NCBI GenBank assembly: GCA_017854535.1
Contig: JAFMHL010000034.1
Coordinates: forward strand, 1 to 43,565
DNA: 43,565 bases
Origin: Nitratireductor sp.
Lineage (GTDB): Bacteria; Pseudomonadota; Alphaproteobacteria; Rhizobiales; Rhizobiaceae
Reading direction: 5' to 3'
Of this stretch, positions 9,451-18,938 are shown in pieces. The position numbers were made by a program, and so were the translations under genes. Within the stretch, counting starts at the first letter, position 1, and every line of letters starts with the position of its first letter. The notes under the pieces were generated by a model. It was not told the origin of the DNA and made no database searches. It saw nothing but the letters and a program-made list of their open reading frames with translations.

Positions 9451-10167
9451 ATGGATTTGGCATTGAATAGCTCAAAAGCAAGCGTTTTTCGCAGTCTCAA
9501 TCTTGCTGTTGTTTTGACGGCGGGTGTGGTTTTGTCTGGCTGTGTAGGCGGCACAACATACGGAACTGGTGTTTCCCAAGAAGCGCAGACTGTTAAAGAC
9601 CTAACCAATATCCTTTCATTGAAGAAAAAGCGGAATACAATTGATTACGCATCACGCTCTGACATTGTCGTTCCGGAGCAAAAAACATTGGTAGAGCCAC
9701 AGGCTCCGCAAAGTTCGCAGGCGACACCGGATTGGCCTGAATCGCCAGCCCAGCGTATTGCCCGTATCAGAGCTGAAGCGGAAGAAGCAAATGGCGGTTC
9801 TTTGGGTCAGCAAGTCGCCTTTGCTAATCAGGACAAAGATCTCCCGACAGCGCCAAGAAAGAAAATTTTGAAATCTGCGCCATTGGGCCAGGGTGTGCCG
9901 AACATAAGCTGTGATCCTGATGGGATCATCATGCGCCGTTGTTCTGATTCTGAAATCCGCAATGCGGTTCTTCAAGCGCGGAACCCGCAAACCTCTTCTG
10001 GTACAACTGTTGCGCAACGTCGTTATTTAACAGAGCCACCTGTTGAGTATCGCACTCCTGCGTCAACAGCTGTAATTGGCGACGCTGGTTATTCAGAAGA
10101 AGAATTGGCAGAAATCGCTCGTCAGAAAAAAGCGCGCCAGGTTGATCTTCAAAACTCAAAATTTTGA
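9451..10167 (+). CDS. Predicted outer-membrane or periplasmic lipoprotein, unknown function
   Basis: A 238-residue protein with a type II signal peptide. A hydrophobic stretch (about residues 18-28) ends in a lipobox, VLSGC, with C31 as the lipidated cysteine. The mature part is polar, rich in Gln, Pro and Ala, and probably largely disordered. It contains a short cysteine pair region (ISCDPDGIIMRRCSDSE). The residues after C31 are Val-Gly-Gly, with no Asp at +2, so export to the outer membrane by Lol is plausible. The position directly after ileS may be conserved in Hyphomicrobiales, which I recall but cannot verify here. It converges on tadA with a 17-base gap. Confidence 0.75.
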   Translation: MDLALNSSKASVFRSLNLAVVLTAGVVLSGCVGGTTYGTGVSQEAQTVKDLTNILSLKKKRNTIDYASRSDIVVPEQKTLVEPQAPQSSQATPDWPESPAQRIARIRAEAEEANGGSLGQQVAFANQDKDLPTAPRKKILKSAPLGQGVPNISCDPDGIIMRRCSDSEIRNAVLQARNPQTSSGTTVAQRRYLTEPPVEYRTPASTAVIGDAGYSEEELAEIARQKKARQVDLQNSKF

Positions 10168-10184
10168 TTTGAACACAATAGTTC

Positions 10185-10628
10185 TTAATCACGTCTAGTC
10201 TTGAAGAACTCTTTGAGAAGCAAGCTGGATTGTGTCTCCGAAATGCCGGAATAAACCTCGGGGGCGTGATGGCAGCTTTTATCACCATAGAGACGGACGC
10301 CATTATCCACCGCGCCGCTTTTTTGATCCTCTGCGCCATAATATAATCGGCGAATGCGGGCGAATGAAATCGCTGCTGCGCACATCGGACATGGCTCCAA
10401 GGTTACATATAAATCAGCTCCAATAAGGCGCTCATTGCTCAATTTTTTTGCCGCTTCCCGAATGACCAAAATTTCCGCATGGGCGGTAACATCGTTTAAT
10501 TCACGCGTACAGTTTCCTGCCTTGGCTATGATCTCGCCATCCAGCACAAGTACGGCTCCCACAGGAACCTCATTGCGTTTTCCAGCCTCTTCTGCCTCTT
10601 TAAGGGCACTAGCCATGAAATCAGTCAT
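10185..10628 (-). CDS. tadA: tRNA adenosine(34) deaminase TadA
   Basis: TadA deaminates A34 of tRNA-Arg(ACG) to inosine, allowing decoding of CGU, CGC and CGA. It has 147 residues from the ATG at 10628. The zinc site is complete: H50-A-E52, where E52 is the proton shuttle, and the PCPMC motif with C80 and C83. The N-terminal substrate motif is NEVPVGAVLV. A longer frame to 10703 would add 25 residues overlapping the promoter of the divergent pseudouridine synthase gene. The ATG at 10628 fits the family length and has GGAAT about 12 bases upstream. A start at 10616 is also possible. Confidence 0.93.
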   Translation of the reverse strand: MTDFMASALKEAEEAGKRNEVPVGAVLVLDGEIIAKAGNCTRELNDVTAHAEILVIREAAKKLSNERLIGADLYVTLEPCPMCAAAISFARIRRLYYGAEDQKSGAVDNGVRLYGDKSCHHAPEVYSGISETQSSLLLKEFFKTRRD

Positions 10629-10697
10629 GTCAAATATTCCAATTTCTTGCAGAACAATTCTTTCGTTTGAACACGAGTTAGCGTAGAGGATCAATCT

Positions 10698-11783
10698 ATG
10701 CAAAAGAATACAGAAAAATCCGGCCCAAATGCCGAGTCAAAACCTTTGAACGCAGACGCCCCTGAGCGCATTGCCAAACGCATGGCTCGGGCAGGTCTTT
10801 GCTCACGACGCGATGCGGAGCGATGGATTGCTGATGGGCGGGTAAAGCTGAACGGCAAGACGCAATTAACGCCCGCCATCACGGTTACTTCAAAAGACCA
10901 TATTGAAGTGGATGGCAAACCATTACAGTCCAAAGAACGTACAAGGCTATGGCTTTATAATAAGCCGTCCGGTCTGGTGACGACCAATCGTGACCCTGAG
11001 GGGCGAAAAACAGTTTTTGAAGCGCTTCCTGAAAGTCTCCCAAGGGTTATGTCTGTTGGGCGTTTGGACATCAATACGGAAGGACTTTTGCTGCTGACCA
11101 ATGACGGCGGTCTGGCGCGTATCTTGGAATTGCCAAATACTGGCTGGTTACGCCGTTACCGTGTAAGGGCCCATGGCACCGTCACGCAAGAACAGTTGGA
11201 TGGCCTCAAAGAAGGAATTGCCGTCAATGGCGTCCTTTATGGTCCCATTGAGGCTCTAATTGACCGTGAACAAGGTTCCAATGTTTGGATGACAATCGCC
11301 TTTCGTGAAGGCAAAAACCGCGAAGTAAAAGAAGTTCTTGGTTCCTTGGGTCTTTCTGTAAACAGATTGATCCGTGTCTCCTATGGCCCGTTCCAGCTTG
11401 GCGATATGCCCAATGGAACCATTCGTGAAATTCGCGGCAAAATGCTGCGTGAGCAATTGGGTGAGAAACTGGTCTTGGAATCAGGCGCTGATTTTGATGC
11501 GCCAATTATCAATCAAGCTGAAGATATTCCGCGTGCCGCTTCAGCGGTAAAGAAAACCAAAGAAACGCGGGCAAAGCTAGAGAAACTAAAACGCGGTCAG
11601 GCGAGCGAAGATTCTCTTGCTAAAATGACAACCAAAACGCCGCGCAAGACCGGCGGCAAAAATCATAAAGCACCAACTCGTAACAAACCAGATTTTGAGC
11701 GCAGTTCGTCTGGGCAAAGGTCGGGCGGGGCTAATTCCAGATCTTCAAAACCAGGTGGGACCAATGCGGATCGTCGGCGGTAA
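10698..11783 (+). CDS. rRNA pseudouridine synthase, RsuA/RluB/RluE family
   Basis: A 361-residue enzyme that isomerises uridine in rRNA. An N-terminal S4 RNA-binding domain (about residues 24-70, [20 protein letters not shown]) is followed by the catalytic domain with [11 protein letters not shown] and the catalytic-loop motif [16 protein letters not shown], in which D124 is the nucleophile. The final 90 or so residues form a Lys/Arg/Ser/Gly-rich disordered tail, longer than in typical RsuA and resembling RluB-type extensions. The exact target (23S U2605 as in RluB, or another) cannot be assigned. The end of the gene overlaps rsmD by 20 bases, indicating an rRNA-modification operon. Confidence 0.92.
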   Translation: MQKNTEKSGPNAESKPLNADAPERIAKRMARAGLCSRRDAERWIADGRVKLNGKTQLTPAITVTSKDHIEVDGKPLQSKERTRLWLYNKPSGLVTTNRDPEGRKTVFEALPESLPRVMSVGRLDINTEGLLLLTNDGGLARILELPNTGWLRRYRVRAHGTVTQEQLDGLKEGIAVNGVLYGPIEALIDREQGSNVWMTIAFREGKNREVKEVLGSLGLSVNRLIRVSYGPFQLGDMPNGTIREIRGKMLREQLGEKLVLESGADFDAPIINQAEDIPRAASAVKKTKETRAKLEKLKRGQASEDSLAKMTTKTPRKTGGKNHKAPTRNKPDFERSSSGQRSGGANSRSSKPGGTNADRRR

Positions 11784-12330
11784 TTTTCGCGGTCGCCGTC
11801 TTGCAACGCCCGCTTCGGATAAAATCAGGCCGACAACCGATCGAACGCGCGAAAGCCTGTTCAATATTTTAGGCCATCAGATAGAATTCACCAATAAGCG
11901 AGTGATCGATCTTTTCGCCGGGACAGGCGCACTGGGACTAGAAGCCGTGTCGCGTGGTTGTTCCTATGCGCTGTTTGTCGAAGAAAGTACTGAGGGCAGA
12001 GGATTGCTGCGCACGAATATCGAGAATTTTGGCCTGCAAGGGGTTAGCCGGATTTTTAAGCGGGACGCGACCAAGTTGGGCGAAGCTGGTATTATTCAAC
12101 CGTTTGATTTGGCTTTTTTGGACCCACCCTATGACAAGGGATTGGGAGAGCAGGCAATGGCGCAATTGCGTCTGGGCGGATGGCTGAACCCAAACGCATT
12201 AATCATCCTTGAAGAACGAAAAGCCTCTATGCCCGGCGATCTTGAAGGATTTGTAGAAATTGACCGCCGGGATTTTGGCGACACTTCTATCTCTATTCGT
12301 CATCTACAAGAAGAAAGTAGCAGTCAATAA
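11764..12330 (+). CDS. rsmD: 16S rRNA (guanine(966)-N2)-methyltransferase RsmD
   Basis: An S-adenosylmethionine-dependent methyltransferase that modifies G966 of 16S rRNA. It has 188 residues from the ATG at 11764. The N terminus [16 protein letters not shown] is the family signature and fixes the start. The frame could be extended upstream into the preceding gene, but that sequence is its tail in another frame. [14 protein letters not shown] follows, then SAM motif [14 protein letters not shown] and catalytic motif [10 protein letters not shown]. It overlaps the pseudouridine synthase gene by 20 bases, so the two are co-translated. Confidence 0.96.
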   Translation: MRIVGGNFRGRRLATPASDKIRPTTDRTRESLFNILGHQIEFTNKRVIDLFAGTGALGLEAVSRGCSYALFVEESTEGRGLLRTNIENFGLQGVSRIFKRDATKLGEAGIIQPFDLAFLDPPYDKGLGEQAMAQLRLGGWLNPNALIILEERKASMPGDLEGFVEIDRRDFGDTSISIRHLQEESSSQ

Positions 12331-12417
12331 CGTGCTTGTGAGTTGAATTCCCTGTTTTTTAAGATCAGGTGAACTACATTACGTCTACCAAACCATTTCG
12401 ATGTAAAGGAAGCAAAT

Positions 12418-13785
12418 TTGTTGAAATCCACTAAACTGATAATGGCTTTGTGTGTGTCCGGTATGTTGGCCGTTATGCCCGCCAATGGGGAAGAAACCAA
12501 AACGGCGCAGATTTCTCTTGCGCCGCCCGAAGTTACCCAAACCAAGCTTGATAATGGGCTTGAGATAATTGTAATTCCCGATCGTCGCGCTCCGGTAGTC
12601 ACCCATATGATTTGGTATAAGGCTGGATCAGCAGATGAACCCACTGGCAAATCGGGTATTGCGCATTTTCTAGAGCACTTGATGTTCAAAGGCACGAAAA
12701 CTGTTCCAGCTGGCGAATTTTCCAAGAAAGTCGCTGAAATTGGCGGTCAGGAAAACGCATTTACATCAGTTGATTATACTGCCTACTACCAAAAAATAGC
12801 TCCCGAAGCGCTGGAAATGGCGATGGGGTATGAGGCTGACAGGATGCACAACCTGATTTTGTCGGACGAAGTCATTGAGCCGGAAAAAAAGGTGATTTTG
12901 GAGGAAAGACGTTCTCGGATTGATTCAGAACCACGTTCTATTTTGCAGGAAACGGTCGAAGCGACTTTGTTCAAGCACCACCCGTATGGAACGCCTATTA
13001 TTGGCTGGCAAAATGAAATGTTAGGCTTATCAAAAGATGATGCCATCGCATTTTATAACAAATTCTATTCTCCCAATAATGCGGTTCTTGTCGTTGCCGG
13101 CGATGTTGAGCCAAGCGAAGTTATTGCCCTTGCACAAAAGACCTATGGCAAGGTTGAAAAGCGCGTCGAAGATATTGTTCGCCAGCGTGTTGTTGAGCCT
13201 GAGCCTGTAACGTCGCGTATCATCAATTACGAAGATCCTCGTGTAACCAAGCCTTCCTTTAGCAGAATGTATCTTGTGCCATCTTATATTGGTGCTGCAG
13301 CGAAAGAGGCGGAGTCACTTGAACTCTTGGCAGCCATTTTGGGTGGCTCGTCTACCAGCCGCTTATACAAGTCGCTTGTATTGGAAAAAGAAATTTCCAC
13401 ATCCGCTGGCGCTTGGTATCAAGGCGGTTCTTATGACATGACCAAGTTCGGTTTTTACGGTTCCCCACGCGGCGACGAAAAAATCGAAGATGTGGAGTTG
13501 GCAGTTGATGAAGTGATAAACCAACTATTGAAAGATGGAATAACCCAAACCGAACTCGACAATGCACGAAACAACTTACTGAAATCAGCCATTTTTGACC
13601 GGGATAGCCAGACAAATATGGCGCGTCTTTATGGCACCGTTCTGTCAATCGGTGGTGATTTGGATGATATTAATTTATGGCCTGAAAGACTTGCAGCAGT
13701 GACCATTGAAGAAGTGAACGCTGTGGCAAAAAAATATCTTCGTAAGAACCGTTCTGTAACTGCATTTTTGAGGCCGCAATCATGA
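12418..13785 (+). CDS. Exported M16 zinc metallopeptidase, catalytic subunit
   Basis: A 455-residue M16 (pitrilysin/MPP) family peptidase. The inverted zinc motif HxxEH is intact (H83-F-L-E-H87), with the distal Glu ligand near residue 162 (VILEERRSR). An N-terminal signal peptide is visible, with a hydrophobic core around residues 6-20 and likely cleavage near MPANG, so it acts in the periplasm. The start is probably TTG at 12418 or 12421, since AAGGA lies seven bases before the first and no ATG lies nearby except inside the signal peptide. Its stop overlaps the ATG of the next gene, which encodes a partner without the zinc motif. The natural substrate is unknown. Confidence 0.93.
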   Translation: MLKSTKLIMALCVSGMLAVMPANGEETKTAQISLAPPEVTQTKLDNGLEIIVIPDRRAPVVTHMIWYKAGSADEPTGKSGIAHFLEHLMFKGTKTVPAGEFSKKVAEIGGQENAFTSVDYTAYYQKIAPEALEMAMGYEADRMHNLILSDEVIEPEKKVILEERRSRIDSEPRSILQETVEATLFKHHPYGTPIIGWQNEMLGLSKDDAIAFYNKFYSPNNAVLVVAGDVEPSEVIALAQKTYGKVEKRVEDIVRQRVVEPEPVTSRIINYEDPRVTKPSFSRMYLVPSYIGAAAKEAESLELLAAILGGSSTSRLYKSLVLEKEISTSAGAWYQGGSYDMTKFGFYGSPRGDEKIEDVELAVDEVINQLLKDGITQTELDNARNNLLKSAIFDRDSQTNMARLYGTVLSIGGDLDDINLWPERLAAVTIEEVNAVAKKYLRKNRSVTAFLRPQS

Positions 13786-15107
13786 TTTTGTTTCATAAAT
13801 TCAAATCTATGCTGGCATCTAGCATGCTGGTTTTCGCGATATTTATAGTCAACGTTTCTAACGTTTGGGCCATTGATATTCAGGAGGTTGTTACACCCTC
13901 GGGAATAAAAGCCTGGCTGGTGGAAGATTATACCGTGCCGCTGATTTCGGTATCTATGGAATTTACCGGAGGCTCAACGCAGGACCCAGCCGGTCTTGAA
14001 GGTGTCACGTCAATCATGGGCGCGATGATGGATGAAGGGGCGGGGGATCTCGATACAGCCGCGTTGAAGGCTGAACTGGAGGAACGTGGTATTGAGCTTG
14101 GTTTTTCCGCCGATAGAGACAATGTCAGCGGTGGAATGAAATTGATCGCCACTGAAAAAGAACGTGCTTTTGAATTGTTGAAGATGGTTCTAACCGCTCC
14201 AAAATTTGAAGCCGCATCTTTGGAGCGAATTCGCGCTGGCTATATTTCGGGAGCAAAAAGAAACACCAATGATCCTGATTCAATCTTAGGCAAACGCATT
14301 CGCGAAACGCTTTTCAAAGATCATCCCTATGGACGTGAGCAACGCGGAACTTTGAATAGCCTCGAAAAAATTACAAGAGACGATATTGTTTCTCGCCATC
14401 AAGCCCTTTTTGCCAGAGACAATGTGTATATCGGCGTTGTTGGAGCGATCAGCAAAGAAGAGTTGATGGTTGAATTGGAGCGGACATTGTCTGACTTGCC
14501 GCAACAGGCAACGTTGGTGGAAATTCCAGATATTGTTCCCGTATATGGCATGCGCGAGCACATTACCTTTGAAAGTCCTCAAACAACCGTTTCGCTGGCT
14601 ATGCCAGGTCTAAAACGCAATGCGCCTGACTTCTTTGCAGCCCATATCATGAACCACATTCTTGGGGGCGGAACTTTTTCATCTTGGCTTTATGAAGAAA
14701 TCCGAGAAAAGCGCGGTCTAGTTTATGGCATCGGGACTAATCTTGTGACGCTTGAACATACCGCATATTTGGGCGGTGGTTTTGCTACCAAGCCGGATCA
14801 GGCGAAAGACGCATTAGAATTAACCCTTTCAGAAATCAAGAGAATGGCAACCGATGGGCCAACGCAAGAGGAACTGGATGCTGCCAAAAAGTTTGTTTTT
14901 GGCACCTATGCAATCAGCAATCTTGATACATCCAGCAAAATTTCCAATGTGCTGGTTGGTCTGCAGTCCAGCAAATTGGGTATAGATTACATCAACAAAC
15001 GGGCTGAATTTATTGATGCCGTATCTCTCGACGTTGTAAAGGCGATGGCAAGGCGCTTGCTTTCTGATCCACCAATGGTGATTACCATCGGGCCTGGAGA
15101 GGTTTAA
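13782..15107 (+). CDS. Exported M16-family protein, non-catalytic partner
   Basis: A 441-residue M16-fold protein with a cleavable signal peptide (likely cleavage after SNVWA). At the position of the zinc motif the sequence reads GLEGVTSIMGAMMDEG, so HxxEH is absent and no zinc can be bound there. It keeps the Arg/Tyr region typical of the substrate-binding subunit (EIREKRGLVYGIG) and a glycine-rich loop (GGGTFSSWL). It starts ATGA-overlapped with the catalytic M16 gene. The pair therefore probably forms a heterodimer like the alpha/beta subunits of mitochondrial processing peptidase. The lipase gene follows six bases later. Confidence 0.9.
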   Translation: MILFHKFKSMLASSMLVFAIFIVNVSNVWAIDIQEVVTPSGIKAWLVEDYTVPLISVSMEFTGGSTQDPAGLEGVTSIMGAMMDEGAGDLDTAALKAELEERGIELGFSADRDNVSGGMKLIATEKERAFELLKMVLTAPKFEAASLERIRAGYISGAKRNTNDPDSILGKRIRETLFKDHPYGREQRGTLNSLEKITRDDIVSRHQALFARDNVYIGVVGAISKEELMVELERTLSDLPQQATLVEIPDIVPVYGMREHITFESPQTTVSLAMPGLKRNAPDFFAAHIMNHILGGGTFSSWLYEEIREKRGLVYGIGTNLVTLEHTAYLGGGFATKPDQAKDALELTLSEIKRMATDGPTQEELDAAKKFVFGTYAISNLDTSSKISNVLVGLQSSKLGIDYINKRAEFIDAVSLDVVKAMARRLLSDPPMVITIGPGEV

Positions 15108-15113
15108 GTCTAA

Positions 15114-15953
15114 ATGGCTGATGAAAAGAAGTTTGCTTTGGCACTGGGCGGAGGCGGTGCGCGCGGCATCGCCCATGTACACATACTCAAAGCACTTGAT
15201 GATATGGGCATCAAACCTGTCGAGATCACCGGGTCATCCATTGGAAGCATTATCGGGGCTGGTTATGCATCGGGCATGCGCGGCGAAGATATAGAAAAAT
15301 TCTTCTTGGATAGTTTTGGAAATCGCACACAGGTTTTGGCAAAACTTTGGAAATTGCGCCCTGATCCAATCAAAGCGATTATCAGCAAAGAATCCAAAAT
15401 GTCTGCTTTTGGCCAGATGAACATCGAAAAAGTGCTTTCCGTGTTCTTGCCGCCCGAATTACCGAAGGTCTTTTCAGAGCTTTCAATTCCATTGAAAATC
15501 ACCGCGACAGATTATTATGGCAATACATTGAAAGTTTTGAGCAGTGGTGATTTGCGAAAAGCCATCGCAGCATCGGCGGCAATTCCGGTAGTGTTTTCGC
15601 CAGTGATCATCGATAAATGCGTTTTGATTGATGGGGGAATAAATAACCCATTGCCTTTTGATTTATTGGAGCAAGATGGTGTTTTTACCATAGCCGTCGA
15701 TGTCGTTGGCCTACCCACGGGGGAAGCTGGAACGCTTCCAGGGCGTGTTGATGTGGGTTTCGGCGCAAGCCAGTTGATGATGCAATCAATCACCAATATC
15801 AAATTAGCGGCAAATCCGCCTGATTTGTTTTTGCGGCCAAATGTAGATGCGTTCAGAGTTTTGGACTTTCTCAAGGTAAAAGAGATTTTGAAGGCGACCC
15901 AACCCATTTACGATAAAACTTGCCGCGAGCTTGAACGGCTGCTGGCCTTATAA
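15114..15953 (+). CDS. Patatin-like phospholipase / acyl hydrolase (RssA-like)
   Basis: A 279-residue patatin-family protein using a Ser-Asp dyad. The oxyanion glycine loop GGGGARG lies at residues 12-18, the nucleophile elbow G-S-S-I-G places Ser42, and the second catalytic residue is D173 in the D-G-G motif (LIDGGINNPLP). There is no signal peptide, so it is probably cytoplasmic or peripheral to the inner membrane, unlike the preceding exported M16 proteins. It starts six bases after them and probably shares their transcript. The substrate is likely a phospholipid or lysolipid, by family only. Confidence 0.9.
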   Translation: MADEKKFALALGGGGARGIAHVHILKALDDMGIKPVEITGSSIGSIIGAGYASGMRGEDIEKFFLDSFGNRTQVLAKLWKLRPDPIKAIISKESKMSAFGQMNIEKVLSVFLPPELPKVFSELSIPLKITATDYYGNTLKVLSSGDLRKAIAASAAIPVVFSPVIIDKCVLIDGGINNPLPFDLLEQDGVFTIAVDVVGLPTGEAGTLPGRVDVGFGASQLMMQSITNIKLAANPPDLFLRPNVDAFRVLDFLKVKEILKATQPIYDKTCRELERLLAL

Positions 15954-15966
15954 AGCTTAGAAGTTT

Positions 15967-17445
15967 TTATAGCCCAGCGCTTCGCCCAGATGAAAAAGGT
16001 GAATTGGCAGTTGCAGGCACGTCCACTGTAATGCCTTCTTTGGCAGCCTGCATCGGCAATTTGATCAAAATACGCTTTACGGCGATCAGTGATAATATAC
16101 CGAACAACGCTCCGCCAATGCCCCATCCCATGATGATGCCTTCAGGGCCCCATTGAGCGCCAAAATGCGCAAATGGTATAACGCCCAAAGTTGCTCTGCC
16201 CCAATTGAAGAATGTTGAATAAATCGGATGGTCCAAATTGTTGAAGGCGGCATTGGATACAAAAAGAAATCCATTGAAAATCTGGGTGCCAGCAACGAGA
16301 TAGCAAAAGATAGCAATCATTGACGCTGCATTTCCCGTCGCGCCAAAGGCGATGATAATTATGTCTTTGAGCAACGCCAAAAGTGCCCACATTACGAATA
16401 CATAGATAAGCGTGAAAATCATGCTGTCACGCATGGTGGAGTTGACGCGATCAAGTTTACCTGCCCCATAATTTTGCGCAAGAATTGGCCCGACTGCCCC
16501 TGAGAGTGAGAAAATGCCTGCAAATGCAAGTGGAATGATGCGCCCGACAATTGCCCATCCTGCAACCGCATCATCACCAAAAGGCGCAATAGCTGCAGTG
16601 ATATAGGCATTGCCCACTGGGGTGGCGATTTGGGTGAGTACCGCAGGGCCGCCAATGCGCATGAAAGGTCTAATGAATCCAGAAAGAACCTTCGTATCAG
16701 GCATACGGATCATATCATGGACGATGACAGTTCCATGCAAGCCAACCAGTACAAATAAAAACCGAACGATCACAACCGAGAGCGCAGCTCCCGTGATGCC
16801 CAAGTCAAAATAAAATATCATGATTGGGTCGATCATGGCTGCAGCTATGCCAGACGAAAGCGTTACATACATGGCCCGTTTGGCATCGCCCTTAGCACGC
16901 AATAGGCCAGCGCAACACATACCAATTCCCAGCAAGGGAATGGTTGGTACTGTAATTTGCATAAAGCCGACAGCAATCGCATGGGTCTCGCCTTTTGCCC
17001 CGAGCATGGTCAGTGTCCATTCAATAGATACGTAAAGCACCAATGCAAGCAGGCATGAAACGCCAAACATCACTAATAAGGATGCCCCGGCGAAAGACCT
17101 GGCCTTTTCCTCGTCGCCGCTTCCAATAGCCCGTGCTGTTATGGCCGTACCGGCAATTGTGAAACCGATACAAACTGATACAGCAAAGAATATGATGGTC
17201 GCCGCATAACCAATAGCCGCTGCCAATTCTTGCTGACCAAGTAGTGAAATGTAAAATAGATTGGCAAGATCAACAAGAAATATGGCGACCAAGCCAATAG
17301 CGCCCGTGCTAGACATCACAATAACATGGCGAAAAGTCGAGCCAGTTAAGAATGCTGCTCCTTTTGCAGGTGGACGACTGCCTTGCTTGCTATTTACTGA
17401 GTTGGATTTTGCCAATTGAACACTATTTCTATTTGATAGGAACAC
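15967..17445 (-). CDS. MATE family efflux transporter
   Basis: A 492-residue inner-membrane protein with about twelve hydrophobic segments arranged as two MatE repeats. The first begins near FLTGSTFRHVIVMSS, with VDLANLFYISLLGQQELAA in the first helix pair. MATE proteins export organic cations, drugs or metabolites using Na+ or H+ gradients. The GTG at 17445 is the likeliest start. It has only a weak upstream AGAG, and the first 30 residues are polar. The gene converges on the lipase gene with a 13-base gap and diverges from pmbA. The substrate is unknown. Confidence 0.9.
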   Translation of the reverse strand: MFLSNRNSVQLAKSNSVNSKQGSRPPAKGAAFLTGSTFRHVIVMSSTGAIGLVAIFLVDLANLFYISLLGQQELAAAIGYAATIIFFAVSVCIGFTIAGTAITARAIGSGDEEKARSFAGASLLVMFGVSCLLALVLYVSIEWTLTMLGAKGETHAIAVGFMQITVPTIPLLGIGMCCAGLLRAKGDAKRAMYVTLSSGIAAAMIDPIMIFYFDLGITGAALSVVIVRFLFVLVGLHGTVIVHDMIRMPDTKVLSGFIRPFMRIGGPAVLTQIATPVGNAYITAAIAPFGDDAVAGWAIVGRIIPLAFAGIFSLSGAVGPILAQNYGAGKLDRVNSTMRDSMIFTLIYVFVMWALLALLKDIIIIAFGATGNAASMIAIFCYLVAGTQIFNGFLFVSNAAFNNLDHPIYSTFFNWGRATLGVIPFAHFGAQWGPEGIIMGWGIGGALFGILSLIAVKRILIKLPMQAAKEGITVDVPATANSPFSSGRSAGL

Positions 17446-17574
17446 CCTCTATGGCGTAAATTCGCTTGCCAGTCGACCCATCTGGGTTTGGTTTGATTTC
17501 ACTTTTTGAGCGAGCCAATCAACTAAGCCTTTGTCTTGGCGTGCGAATGGGTTAGATGGGTTCAACAATTACCA

Positions 17575-18936
17575 ATGCCCAACAAAGTAGGAAATCTCTT
17601 GTCTATCAATTTAGCCAATTTGGAAGCCAGTTCCCAAAGCTTAGTCAAGGCTGCCCTTAAAGCTGGTGCAGATCAATGCGATGTATCTGTCGCTAATGGG
17701 CATTCTGCCAGTGTCTCTTGCCGCGATGGTAAGATTGAAAATACGGGTCGTTCAGAAGGCGATAGTTTTTCGCTGCGCGTTTTTGTAGGTAAAAAAGTGG
17801 CTTCTGTTTCCACCAATCAAATAGCCGATTTGGATATGCTGGCAGAACGCGCCGTTGCAATGGCAAAAGTATCCCCCGAAGATCCGTTTCAAGGGCTGGC
17901 GGGGCCTGACGAAATTGCAAAAACTATTCCGACTTTGGAAATGTTTGACAACACAACGCCAACCAATGAGTGGCTACGTGATTTCGCTATGGAAGCTGAA
18001 TCGGCAGGTTTAGGCGTTAGCGGTGTTGCCAAATCCATGGGTACTTCGGCCGGTTGGGGAACCAGTGGATTTGTTCTGGCAACATCCAATGGATTCTCCG
18101 GTAGTTTTATCCGTTCAGGCTTTTCCTGCTCTGCCATGATGGTGAGCGGCGAAGGTGAAGCCATGGAGCGTGACTATGACTTTACCAGCACAGTATTTTT
18201 GGAAGATCTGCGCTCTGCAGGTGAAATAGGCAAAACAGCTGGTGAACGCGCCGTCAAAAGAGCTAATCCGCAACAGGTAAAAAGCGGCTCCTTCCCTGTT
18301 CTGTTTGATAGACGTCAGACTGGCAGCTTTCTTGGTGCCATCATGGGCGCAATCAACGGTTCATCCATTGCTCGTAAAACCAGCTTTTTGCGCGATATGA
18401 TGGGCAAACAGATTGCGGCTGCAAATATTCAGGTCTTTGATGATCCATTGCGCAAACGCGGCCTTGGCTCCCGCCCCTTTGACGGGGAAGGAATGCCCTG
18501 CGAAGCGATCACTTTTGTCAAAGATGGCATCTTGCAGGAGTGGATCCTTGATGGCGCTACTGCCCGTGAACTTGGTCTAAAGAGCAATGGTCGAGCGAGC
18601 AGGAGTGGCGCTGGAACATCACCAACTTCGACCAATACTTGGATACCCAATGGTGAGAAATCAGTGGTAGAATTAGCCAAGGATATTGGAACCGGCTTTT
18701 ATTGCACCGAAACCATTGGCCATGGACTTAATATGGTTACGGGGGTTTATTCCAAAGGGGCAAGCGGGTTCTGGATTGAAAACGGCGAAATTGCTTATCC
18801 TGTTGCGGGGATCACTATCGCAGGAAACTTAAAAGATATGTTCATGTCCATGATTGTCGCCAATGATCTGGAGTTTCGCGGTTCAACGAACGCGCCCTCA
18901 ATCTTGATGGAATCCATGACTATAGGCGGCAAATAA
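17575..18936 (+). CDS. pmbA: TldD/PmbA family protein (TldE/PmbA subunit)
   Basis: PmbA (TldE) is the partner of TldD in a cytosolic metalloprotease complex that in Escherichia coli matures microcin B17 and degrades CcdA. The protein has about 453 residues and the family layout: an N-terminal domain (DVSVANGHSASVSCRDGKIE) and the C-terminal region ETIGHGLNMVTGVYSKGASG. The HExxxH zinc motif of TldD is absent, which points to the PmbA side. The start is uncertain. The ATG at 17575 is used, but a TTG at 17599 has AGGA six bases upstream and gives an N terminus that fits the family. tldD is not in the window. cysQ follows after two bases. Confidence 0.88.
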   Translation: MPNKVGNLLSINLANLEASSQSLVKAALKAGADQCDVSVANGHSASVSCRDGKIENTGRSEGDSFSLRVFVGKKVASVSTNQIADLDMLAERAVAMAKVSPEDPFQGLAGPDEIAKTIPTLEMFDNTTPTNEWLRDFAMEAESAGLGVSGVAKSMGTSAGWGTSGFVLATSNGFSGSFIRSGFSCSAMMVSGEGEAMERDYDFTSTVFLEDLRSAGEIGKTAGERAVKRANPQQVKSGSFPVLFDRRQTGSFLGAIMGAINGSSIARKTSFLRDMMGKQIAAANIQVFDDPLRKRGLGSRPFDGEGMPCEAITFVKDGILQEWILDGATARELGLKSNGRASRSGAGTSPTSTNTWIPNGEKSVVELAKDIGTGFYCTETIGHGLNMVTGVYSKGASGFWIENGEIAYPVAGITIAGNLKDMFMSMIVANDLEFRGSTNAPSILMESMTIGGK

Positions 18937-18938
18937 TC

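Noticed and set aside
10629-10703. Longer TadA start
   Set aside because: It would overlap the start of the divergent pseudouridine synthase gene and add residues absent from TadA.
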